Below are positions 46,721 through 55,325 of a stretch of DNA of 64,000 bases, one piece after another. Each line of letters opens with the position of its first letter. The first letter of the stretch is position 1. A program made the position numbers and the translations under genes. Where the stretch lies: IMG/VR virus record IMGVR_UViG_3300025154_000063, positions 24,994 through 88,993 of that record; one strand, written 5' to 3'. A model generated the notes under the pieces. It did no database searches. It was not told the origin of the DNA and saw only the letters and a list, made by a program, of their open reading frames with translations. This stretch comes from a virus.

Positions 46721-47203
46721 ATGCCAAAAAAGAAAATTGATATTGATGAAGAGGGTCAAGAAGAGGAATTGTTAATTCCCTTTTTGCCAGAAGATGCCGA
46801 GGAAATTCCTGAGTTTTCTTTTACTGAGGAAGAAGTTATTCCAAAAAAGACTAAAGCATCTGTAACAGTCGAGACTGTTATTTCACCTGTAGCACCCACT
46901 GTAGAGTTTGTTATGGACAGGAAGATGTTTTCGGTGTGGAACAGAAATGCTAATAGTAGGAGACACTTTTTCTATAAGAGCATTTTGTTTGAGCCTGTTA
47001 ATATGGTTGAAGCACAAATCTCAGATTGCTTAAGTTGGTGCATCGAGGCTGTGAAGCGGGTGTATGAAATCCGAACAGGCAGATTAGTAGAAAGGGATAT
47101 AGGTAAGCTATATGTACCACAGTCACTAGCCAGCCACAGTTTGCTGAGTAAACTTGTTCGCTTAGACGACGAAAACGGGTATGCAGTATTCAGAAAAAGC
47201 TAG
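46721..47203 (+). CDS. Hypothetical virion-region protein, 160 aa
   Basis: Acidic disordered N-terminal 55 residues, then a compact domain (MFSVWNRNANSRRHFFYKS). No family recognised. Between tail terminator and tail tube. Confidence 0.62.
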   Translation: MPKKKIDIDEEGQEEELLIPFLPEDAEEIPEFSFTEEEVIPKKTKASVTVETVISPVAPTVEFVMDRKMFSVWNRNANSRRHFFYKSILFEPVNMVEAQISDCLSWCIEAVKRVYEIRTGRLVERDIGKLYVPQSLASHSLLSKLVRLDDENGYAVFRKS

Positions 47204-47216
47204 CATATTCTTAACA

Positions 47217-47232
47217 AAAATGATTGAAGTAA
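47217..47232 (+). promoter_or_regulatory. ATGATTGTAG-like motif before tail tube
   Basis: AAAATGATTGAAGTAA, about 100 bases before the tail tube start. Confidence 0.45.
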
Positions 47233-47331
47233 TGTGAGAAGACAATCAGATAATCATGTGAAAAATAAAAATCTTTGAGACCATTCTGTGTGTGAGCAGA
47301 GGAGGAAAATAATAAATTAGGAGAATAACAA

Positions 47332-47745
47332 ATGTCAGCAATTGTTGGTATTGATGCAAAAGTAGAAATCTCTACAGATGGTGGTAGTGTTTGGAGCGAA
47401 ATCTCTGAACGTAATGAGTTTTCAATCTCTATTAACGTGGACACAGCGGAGCACAAAATTTTTGTTGCTTCTCTTGCAGATGCGTGGATTGAAAAGAACA
47501 GAACTTGGATGAGTTGGAGTGGTAGCCTTAGTGGTTACTACGACGATGCAAATGACGTTATCTTTGATACCGTTATGGCAGGTGCAACTATTCAAATTAG
47601 GTTCTATGACACTCGTGCAGACCTTACAAAATACTGGACAGGCAGCGCCGTTTTGACTTCTGTTGAACACGGCACAAACACTGATGACTTCTCAACATTG
47701 AATGTTGACTTTGAAGGTCAGGGTGCTCTGTCAAGAGTTTCGTAA
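47332..47745 (+). CDS. Major tail (tube) protein
   Basis: 137 residues, AGGAG before the ATG. Beta-rich with VGIDAKVEISTDGG, SISINVDTAEHKIF, WTGSAVLTSVEHGTNTDDFS and a final strand: the usual siphovirus tail tube pattern (phi13/TP901-1 type). Own motif-led transcript and terminator suggest high expression. Confidence 0.82.
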   Translation: MSAIVGIDAKVEISTDGGSVWSEISERNEFSISINVDTAEHKIFVASLADAWIEKNRTWMSWSGSLSGYYDDANDVIFDTVMAGATIQIRFYDTRADLTKYWTGSAVLTSVEHGTNTDDFSTLNVDFEGQGALSRVS

Positions 47746-47767
47746 TCACCTATAACTCTGTAACTCA

Positions 47768-47806
47768 AACCTCAGATTTCTATTATGGAGTCTGAGGTTT
47801 TATTTT
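47768..47806 (+). terminator. Terminator after tail tube gene
   Basis: Nine-base perfect stem AACCTCAGA/TCTGAGGTT, then TTATTTTAT. Likely partial, since the tail operon continues. Confidence 0.85.
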
Positions 47807-47827
47807 ATAAAAAATTGGAGAGATGTA

Positions 47828-48229
47828 ATGGAAGAAAAAAGTTTTGTAGTAGTTGGTGGTGTTGAATATCCAGTAGTTAAGACTGGTAGAGCACAGGCAC
47901 GTCAGGTTGCTGGTCTTATGTCTTGGCTATCTAAGTATGGTTCTAATGCACTTGGCAAGATTGAGACAGATGGAATTGGCAGTGGTCTTGAGTTTATTCT
48001 AGGTTTCATTGGTGGTCTTGATGAAGATGCTTTGGTTGATTTGTTCATCCTTGCTATTGGTTGTACAAAAGAAGTTGCCGAAGTGGACTTTGATGTGGCA
48101 ATCCTAGTAGAGGCTGTGATGGCCATTTATGAACAGCAGCCAGCAATTAAGAAATTGCTTGACCGTTTTTTCTCCTCAAGCTCCTCTACAAAAGGTACGG
48201 GTACAGAGTCCTCCACGAAATCCGAGTAG
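47828..48229 (+). CDS. Tail assembly chaperone, gpG-like
   Basis: 133 residues, GGAG before the ATG. Mostly helical; ends in a serine/threonine-rich tail. Contains the slippery heptamer T TTT TTC at 48166-48172 near its end, as in lambda G/GT systems. Confidence 0.8.
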   Translation: MEEKSFVVVGGVEYPVVKTGRAQARQVAGLMSWLSKYGSNALGKIETDGIGSGLEFILGFIGGLDEDALVDLFILAIGCTKEVAEVDFDVAILVEAVMAIYEQQPAIKKLLDRFFSSSSSTKGTGTESSTKSE

Positions 48230-48585
48230 CATATGGGTTTACGGATGATGACATACTAGACCATGTAGAGCGTATGTCTATCAAATGGGTAGAAGAGTGT
48301 TGGAAGCTACTAACAGAGGACAGAATAAATAAATATCAAATGTATTTATCTATTGTTCCTGCTGCCAGAACAGCAATGGACAAGAAGACAGGTAAATCAT
48401 TAGGAGATTATGTTAAGAAGCTAAATAAGCAATTAGCTAGTGCCCTTCCTTGGATAAAGAGTCAGGCTGGGAGCAATCTTGCAGGATTACGTGGTAAGGT
48501 AAAGTCAGGTGAAGTCGTTGTTATGCTTGATGCAGGTGAAACCAAAAACCACCCACTTTATGAAGATGCCAAAATATCCAAGTAG
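48170..48585 (+). CDS. Tail chaperone frameshift extension, gpGT-like
   Basis: In the -1 frame after the heptamer at 48166-48172 the reading frame stays open through KRYGYRVLHEIRVAYGFTDDD and on to 48585. An internal ATG at 48274 has no ribosome site, so this part is probably made only as a -1 frameshift fusion with gpG. It would recruit tail tube protein to the tape measure. Confidence 0.78.
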
Positions 48586-48595
48586 GAATAAATAA

Positions 48596-51500
48596 ATGTC
48601 AAATAAAACAACAGTAACAGTCAAGTTTATGGGTGAGGCTAGTAGTATATTAAAGACTATTAACCAAATTGCCAGACGGGCTGATACACTTGAGAAAAGT
48701 CTTACTACTGCATCAGCTAAAGCAGAAAAAAATTTAATTAAACTTAAAACTACCCTTGATACTGTCAAGGGTGGTTCTATTGGTTTTGCTGTAGCGGCAA
48801 TACAAGCCAGTAAGGCTTTAAAGAATATTGGTGTTGGTAGTCAAACATCTAGTTCACAAGTTAATCAGGTGGCATCCACTGTTGTATCAGCTACTTCTAA
48901 ACTTACTGCTTTCCAATCTGGTCTTTTATCAACAGTTAGAGGACTTGTGTCGTTTACTACTGGTCTTCAAAAGACTGCTGCTGGTTTTGCTAAATTCTCC
49001 TCCGGTGCTTTAACTGTTATAAATAGTTTAAGAGTAATGTTACAAGGTTTTACAAACATCGGTCGTTCTATGATGTTCTTTGTAACAGTTCCTTTAATTG
49101 CTTTCTTTAAGCAACTTGGTTCTGCTGCTGTTAACTTTGAAGCACAGATGACTAATGTTGGTAGAACAACAGGATTAAATGCAGAGGCAATAAGGTCTCT
49201 GGGTGGTGCATTACGGGAATATGCAAACCAAACTAAGACACCTATATCTGAATTGACAGGTGTTATGGAAGTTCTTGGTCAGGCTGGTGTTACTACAGCT
49301 AATGAGTTGTTGATATACACAAAGATATTTGATATGATGGCAGTTGCTACAGATTCAAAAGCGGATAGTGTTGCCAACTCTATGATTAAAATTGCAAATG
49401 CTTTTGGTTGGAATCTAAAAGATGCAGCCGGAGCTGTCTGGAAACTTGGCAACGTAGTCAGCGTGCTTGCTAAAGAGTCATCTGCTAATGCAGATGAGAT
49501 TATGAAGTCTATGACAGACTTTGCAGGTGTTGCTAGTGTTCTTGGTATGCTAGATGGACAAAATGCTAAGACATCAGGAACTATTGCTGCATTGGGTGCT
49601 GCATTAGTCAGCTTGGGTTTCTCTGCTGATGAAGCCGGAACAGCTTTAAAGAACATGTTTGTTAAGCTGGCAAAGAATGCTGGAAAAATTTCAGAAGTTC
49701 TTAGAGAAGTGTACGAAGGCTACGATACTATAGCAGATGTTCAAGATAAGATTAACAATAATCCTATGGATGTATTGTTTGACCTTATGAAGGCTGCTAG
49801 AGAATCAGATAACAACGCAAAAGACTTACTTACCCTCATGGATACATTTGACCTCCGTGGTGGTAGGGCTGTGGCGGCACTGTCAAGCAACGTAGAGCTT
49901 TTAACAAGATATATGCAGATGGCTAATGATGAGTGGGATAATGCCACATCATTAATAACTGACTATAACCGTGCCATGACCACTACACAGGCGCAGCTCG
50001 GCATGCTTAAGAATAATCTGTCTGATGCAGCAATTACTCTTGGTGAAACACTGCTTCCATTAATTAATAACTTCGTGCAGATGCTAGTACCTGCTATTAG
50101 GTCTGCTGTAAAATGGTTTAATACTTTTACACAATCTCAAAAAATGACAGCTGTAGCTGTTGCCCTATTAATTATTGTAATTGGGCCTCTATTAATGTTC
50201 ATTGGTCAGATACTTCACGGTGTTACCCTTATAGCTAGCGGTTTTGTAACACTTGGGAAGGGAATATTTCTTGTTGTTGGTAAGTTTAGTGAGTTTATAC
50301 AAGCACTTATTCTTGGGATTGCTCGTGGTGCAGGCTTTTTTGCTTTCTTACAGGGCTGGCCTGCAGCTATCCTAGCTGTTGGTGCTGCTTTTATAGCTGT
50401 TGCCAAGATATTCCCACAGTTTGGTAATGCTATTGCTAATGTATTTAGGAAGTTGGCAGATTCCGCAGCCAACTGGGGTACTAAGTTAGCTGCTTCCTAT
50501 GCCAACGGTTTCCTTGCTGGAGCAATAAAGTATATTGTAAAGGTTGTTAACTGGGTAGCTAATACTATTGCCAGCTTCTTTGAGGCACACTCTCCTCCTA
50601 CTACAGGCCCACTATCTACTATTGATAAGTGGGGTGTTGCTCTCATGGCATCTTATCTACGTGGGTTCAAGCTGGCTGATTTCTCTGTTCTTAGTGATAT
50701 AGGTAAGATAATTGAGCAAGAGCTTACTCGTGGTATTGATGATGACCTTATGGATAGTGTATTAAAGAAGGTTGCCAAAGCTCGTGAGGTTCTGGCAAAG
50801 CTTATTGACGGTTTTAACAAGACTGGTACAATAAGTGACAGCATGATTGATGAAGCCTTAAATGGTATTGGTTACTTAACACAGGACGTTAAGGACTTAA
50901 TTAAGTTATGGGTCGAGTATAATGCTGTACAGCAAAGGCTTGCCGACCTAGAAGAAAGACGTAAGAACACTCTTAAGAGCTATGAGAGTGCTATTGAGGG
51001 TATTGGTTCATCAAGTGCCAGTGCTCTTGAAAAAGCCGAGGCTATCCGTAATGCTATGGCTGGAAGAGATACATCTCTCAGAGAAATTGAAAAAGAGAAA
51101 ACCGTTCTTGATGAACAAGCTTCTGTATTAGAAGAACAGATGAAGTGGCAAAAGGAAATGATTGCCGCTGTGCAGGAACAAGCAGACCTCTTCTCAAGGA
51201 TTGCTGACATCTTGGATAAGATGAGTGATTTCAAGATGGGTGATGTTGGTTTTGATATTAAAGCAGGTGGTGGAAATCTTAAGCCAGATTTATCTGGTAT
51301 AGAGCTACCTGCGTTTGATGTTGTTCTTCGCTTCTCAAAGGGTCAGGCTTTATGGGATGCCTTTGTTGCAGGAATTACTGGTAAGCCTTTAGAAGTTCCT
51401 GCTGAATTTATGGTAAATGAAAACGGTGAAGCAATTCTTCCAGAAGAGTTTCTTAACGTGTTTGCTGCTGGTGGAAAGTTAGCTCCAGCCTACACTTTCT

Positions 51501-52708
51501 TTAATGAGACAATACCATTATGGAAGACAAAGATTACTGATTTCTTTGGTGCATTTAAAATGCCTGAATTTAAATTCCCAGAGATAAAAACACCAGAATG
51601 GTTGGTTACTCTTGGTGAAGCTTTGTTACCCATAAAGGAAGCTTTTACTACTGGTTTAATTCCAGCACTAGAAACTTTAGCTATTGCTTGGGATGGATTA
51701 ATGATGGCTCTTGCTCCGGCTATGCCAATGTTTGAGACACTTGGAATGGTGATTGGTATAGTAGCAGGTATAGTGGGTAAGGTTTTAGTTTTCTTACTTG
51801 GGGCTTTTGTTGTTGGTTTTATATCAACAATAACAGGAATAGTAACAGGTGTTGTTAACTTTATTACTGGTATAGTAAATGTTATATCTGGTATCATACA
51901 AATATTTACTGGTGTGATACAATTTATTCAGGGTCTTGTTGCGGCAGTTGTAGGGTTTATTGTTGGAATATTTACTGGAGATTTTACAAATGCCATAAAT
52001 GGTTTAAAGACAATGTTTAGTGGTCTCGGCACTGTATTTAGTGGTATTTGGGCTACTATAGCAGCAGTGGTACAAACACTGGTTGGAACTATTCTAGGGT
52101 ATATTACTGGTATGGTTTCATCAGTAATATCATTACTGTCTAATTTGGTAGCAAAAGCTGGTAGTGCTGGAAAAGAATTCTTTGATAATCTTGTTAATAA
52201 AATTAGGGCTATTCCAACAGCTTTTAATACATACATGAACAATATGATACAAGGATTAATTGCCTTTAGAAATAGGTTTGTGTCTGTTGGTTCAGACCTG
52301 ATGTCTGGTTTAAGTGATGGTATTCACAAGAAGGTACAAGCCATCATAAGTTCTGTTGTTGGGGCTGTACAAAGTGCTATTGATGCAGCAAAGAAACTTC
52401 TTGGTATTAGTTCACCTTCTAAGGTATTTGCTAAAATTGGTGCTTACACAGCCGAAGGTTTTGCAGGTGGTGTTGATGCTGGAGAACGTAAATTTGGTGG
52501 AGATGTTGAGGCAAGTATGATGTCATTAGCCATGGGTTTCTCACCACTTGACCCGCTACTTGCTGGCGGCGGTACATCTAACTATAATAATGGTTCAACA
52601 ATTAATGTTCATCGTGATGCAGTTCGTAGTAGTGAAGATATTGATGCAATTGCTGCTGCTGTGCAACGCATGTTAGAACAAAATGCTAGAGCACGAAACG
52701 GATACTAG
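48596..52708 (+). CDS. Tape measure protein
   Basis: 1370 residues. N-terminal coiled-coil region, a conserved phage TP901 tape-measure-like segment (INFEAQMTNVGRTTGL-type region near residue 180, LGQAGVTTANELL), hydrophobic spans near 490-600 and 1050-1130, and a C-terminal SPSKVFAKIGAYTAEGFAGG motif. At about 0.15 nm per residue it predicts a tail near 200 nm, so a long flexible tail. Confidence 0.93.
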   Translation: MSNKTTVTVKFMGEASSILKTINQIARRADTLEKSLTTASAKAEKNLIKLKTTLDTVKGGSIGFAVAAIQASKALKNIGVGSQTSSSQVNQVASTVVSATSKLTAFQSGLLSTVRGLVSFTTGLQKTAAGFAKFSSGALTVINSLRVMLQGFTNIGRSMMFFVTVPLIAFFKQLGSAAVNFEAQMTNVGRTTGLNAEAIRSLGGALREYANQTKTPISELTGVMEVLGQAGVTTANELLIYTKIFDMMAVATDSKADSVANSMIKIANAFGWNLKDAAGAVWKLGNVVSVLAKESSANADEIMKSMTDFAGVASVLGMLDGQNAKTSGTIAALGAALVSLGFSADEAGTALKNMFVKLAKNAGKISEVLREVYEGYDTIADVQDKINNNPMDVLFDLMKAARESDNNAKDLLTLMDTFDLRGGRAVAALSSNVELLTRYMQMANDEWDNATSLITDYNRAMTTTQAQLGMLKNNLSDAAITLGETLLPLINNFVQMLVPAIRSAVKWFNTFTQSQKMTAVAVALLIIVIGPLLMFIGQILHGVTLIASGFVTLGKGIFLVVGKFSEFIQALILGIARGAGFFAFLQGWPAAILAVGAAFIAVAKIFPQFGNAIANVFRKLADSAANWGTKLAASYANGFLAGAIKYIVKVVNWVANTIASFFEAHSPPTTGPLSTIDKWGVALMASYLRGFKLADFSVLSDIGKIIEQELTRGIDDDLMDSVLKKVAKAREVLAKLIDGFNKTGTISDSMIDEALNGIGYLTQDVKDLIKLWVEYNAVQQRLADLEERRKNTLKSYESAIEGIGSSSASALEKAEAIRNAMAGRDTSLREIEKEKTVLDEQASVLEEQMKWQKEMIAAVQEQADLFSRIADILDKMSDFKMGDVGFDIKAGGGNLKPDLSGIELPAFDVVLRFSKGQALWDAFVAGITGKPLEVPAEFMVNENGEAILPEEFLNVFAAGGKLAPAYTFFNETIPLWKTKITDFFGAFKMPEFKFPEIKTPEWLVTLGEALLPIKEAFTTGLIPALETLAIAWDGLMMALAPAMPMFETLGMVIGIVAGIVGKVLVFLLGAFVVGFISTITGIVTGVVNFITGIVNVISGIIQIFTGVIQFIQGLVAAVVGFIVGIFTGDFTNAINGLKTMFSGLGTVFSGIWATIAAVVQTLVGTILGYITGMVSSVISLLSNLVAKAGSAGKEFFDNLVNKIRAIPTAFNTYMNNMIQGLIAFRNRFVSVGSDLMSGLSDGIHKKVQAIISSVVGAVQSAIDAAKKLLGISSPSKVFAKIGAYTAEGFAGGVDAGERKFGGDVEASMMSLAMGFSPLDPLLAGGGTSNYNNGSTINVHRDAVRSSEDIDAIAAAVQRMLEQNARARNGY

Positions 52709-52716
52709 GAGTAACT

Positions 52717-54183
52717 ATGGCGTTTATTTTAAAACTATATGATGGTACAACAACAATAGACTTCATCAGCAAGGCAGCAGGATATAGTCTTGCTGATGGT
52801 GGTCTAACTATTTCTGCCCCAAAGAAGAAACAAATATGGGGTGGTGATTCTATTTATGTTAGTGGTTCTAGTCTTGTTGCATCCACATTTAATAACAGGG
52901 AGATTAATATTGTATTCAGGGTTACAGGTTCATCACGTGATTCTGTTGGTGATAAGGTAAGTGCCATAGAAAGAATTATTGAAAATGCAAGAAATCGTTC
53001 TATAGAACAGGTTGGTACTAGGGTTGAACTACAGTATGCTTGGGATGGCTCTTCCACAACTACATATTTTGAGGTTATTGATGGTGAAATAAACTGGCCT
53101 AAAGATGTTATGTCTGTAGACCAAGTGCATCAGACAAACTCAAGCGGGGAATATATTATCTTTGATATGGAATTATCATTGACAGTGTTTCCATTTACTT
53201 ATAAGACATCCCCTGTGAGTGGGTCTCCAACAGAGATAGGCGTGTCTAATACAGCTACAGCTAAAGTTACCGGAGGTGTGGTTGTCTTTAATCACAATGA
53301 CGGAGCTACCCACCAAAACTGGATAGAAATTGATGCAGCTGATGTTGATGGTGATTACCCAGCTCTTACTAAATTAATTTTAAAAGCAGAGTCAGGAGAG
53401 GCAGAAAAGACATCAAAGATTTATATGGGTGTTCGTAAGGGAGACCAGACTTTTGTACACACTCTTGAAGATGATGATGCTACGTTTGTAATAGCTTCGG
53501 CTACTCCTACTTCACAGCCGGACGATGCGTCTGGTGATACATATACTAACTTAGTGTTTTCTGGTACAACAGAACAAGCACTAATACAGTGGGGATTAAC
53601 TAATGCACAAACAGAAGCTACGAAAGGCCCGTTTAGAATATTTGGCAGGGCTAAATTATCTACACACTGGGACAATGCCGCCAACTACAGAGTGCGTATC
53701 TTGTATGGTTCTGCAGTTATGTATGAAGGTGAGTGGAGAAGACCTCTTGACTCAACAACAGAACTCTTTGACTTTGGGACATTCTTTCTACCACCTTGGC
53801 TTGTTGGCTCGCTTACGGATATTGCTGGGCTTACCATTGAAATCCAAGGAGTAAGGGCTACTGCAGGAACAACAACAATAGCCTTAGATTACTTGTGCCT
53901 TATGCCACAAGATGGTGGGTATAGGGTAATTGATTTTAGAAATACTGGTGCTACTCAATTTGACTATGTTGTAGATGATGGCTGGACAGATACCGTTTAC
54001 CACATTAACTCATCTTCCAAGAAAACAGGCTTACCTTTTGGTCTTATGCCAAGACTTAGATTAGTCCCAAATGTAAAGCAGCGTATATATTTCTTGATGG
54101 AAGGAACAGCCAAAACTTCTGACATTACAAGACAACTTAAGGTACAAGTTTATACTATTCCTGTATTCAACACAATGTCATAA
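52717..54183 (+). CDS. Distal tail protein with carbohydrate-binding-like domain
   Basis: 488 residues. The N-terminal about 165 residues (ILKLYDGTTTIDFI...INIVFRVTGSSRDSVGDKV) fit the Dit-like tail hub. The rest is beta-sandwich-like and ends with a proline/valine segment. Follows the tape measure as Dit genes do. Confidence 0.72.
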   Translation: MAFILKLYDGTTTIDFISKAAGYSLADGGLTISAPKKKQIWGGDSIYVSGSSLVASTFNNREINIVFRVTGSSRDSVGDKVSAIERIIENARNRSIEQVGTRVELQYAWDGSSTTTYFEVIDGEINWPKDVMSVDQVHQTNSSGEYIIFDMELSLTVFPFTYKTSPVSGSPTEIGVSNTATAKVTGGVVVFNHNDGATHQNWIEIDAADVDGDYPALTKLILKAESGEAEKTSKIYMGVRKGDQTFVHTLEDDDATFVIASATPTSQPDDASGDTYTNLVFSGTTEQALIQWGLTNAQTEATKGPFRIFGRAKLSTHWDNAANYRVRILYGSAVMYEGEWRRPLDSTTELFDFGTFFLPPWLVGSLTDIAGLTIEIQGVRATAGTTTIALDYLCLMPQDGGYRVIDFRNTGATQFDYVVDDGWTDTVYHINSSSKKTGLPFGLMPRLRLVPNVKQRIYFLMEGTAKTSDITRQLKVQVYTIPVFNTMS

Positions 54184-54186
54184 ATT

Positions 54187-55323
54187 ATGAATCTAATAAT
54201 TGCAATTTACAGCTCTTATGATGAGTCACCTGAAAGCTTCGTTGAAGCCACCAGCCTACATAGTGGTCTACAGTTTGAGACCATTATGAGTGGTGGTTTT
54301 GGCGTTGGCTCATTTACAGTACACGTAGGTGGCTGGAATGCTGTTAGATGGTATCGAGACTACTTAGGATACCATGTTGTTATTTTTGACCACTTAGGCA
54401 GGCGTGTGTATGAAGGCTACATTGACAACACGGATGCTGCTGCCAACGGTGTTAAGGTGAACATAGTAGGATATTATGCCCACTCTAATGACTTGTTTCA
54501 TGGAATAATATATCCTGCCTCTACAGCAAAATCAATTAGTGAGATTGTAACAGAGACCGTTCAATTAGCAACTAAGTGGTCTACTGATGTAACACAAATA
54601 AAAGTAACAACTACAAATGTTGCCCCACAAGATTTCACTGGTGAGGCAAAATTAAAAGATGCAATAGAGGCTGTGTTGAAGTTTGGTGATGATGGTATTA
54701 ATCCTGTACCACTATACTTTGCTATATGGGAAAATAGGAGAGCTTATCTAATTGCAGAACCTCTAGTTAGTGATGAACCAGACTGGCAGGTTAGGACAGC
54801 AGACTTTATTGATAGCTCTGGACTATCACTAAGCCGTTCTCGTAAAGACCTATTTAATAAAATACAGGTATTGTATGACGACCCATATATTGGGGCTACA
54901 TTTACTGGGTGGTTTGAAGACCTTACAAGTCAAAAATTATTTGGTACTCGTGAGGGTAGCCTTAATATCGGAGCAGCGTTTGAAGATATTGCTCTTGTTA
55001 TGGGTGCTCTTGCTATTAACAGTTATGCAAGACCAACACAGTCGTCTACGTTAGGTGTTGCCGGCAGTGTGTATAACAAAGCTGGTGGTAGAGATTATCC
55101 ATACATGATTAGAGCAGGACAGCAATTAAGAGTAAATGACTATGATGCAACAGTGTCACAACTGGTTGACGGTGGTGGTGGTGCTGATTCAGCCATGGCA
55201 TTTATAAGCAGAACACAATATAATGCAGACAAAAACTCTGTGTCTCTTGAGATTGGGCGCAAGAATCTAGCTATGGATATTCTAATGGCACGTCTTGGCA
55301 TGAGTAGTGCCGCTGTGAGATAA
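54187..55323 (+). CDS. Tail tip / hub protein (Tal N-terminal-like)
   Basis: 378 residues. SFTVHVGGWNAVRWYRDYLGYHVVIFD and later KLKDAIEAVLKFG and a DGGGGADSAM turn near the end. Size and position suit a tail hub/Tal protein without a long enzymatic tail. No weak ribosome site alternative seen. Confidence 0.65.
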   Translation: MNLIIAIYSSYDESPESFVEATSLHSGLQFETIMSGGFGVGSFTVHVGGWNAVRWYRDYLGYHVVIFDHLGRRVYEGYIDNTDAAANGVKVNIVGYYAHSNDLFHGIIYPASTAKSISEIVTETVQLATKWSTDVTQIKVTTTNVAPQDFTGEAKLKDAIEAVLKFGDDGINPVPLYFAIWENRRAYLIAEPLVSDEPDWQVRTADFIDSSGLSLSRSRKDLFNKIQVLYDDPYIGATFTGWFEDLTSQKLFGTREGSLNIGAAFEDIALVMGALAINSYARPTQSSTLGVAGSVYNKAGGRDYPYMIRAGQQLRVNDYDATVSQLVDGGGGADSAMAFISRTQYNADKNSVSLEIGRKNLAMDILMARLGMSSAAVR

Positions 55324-55325
55324 TT

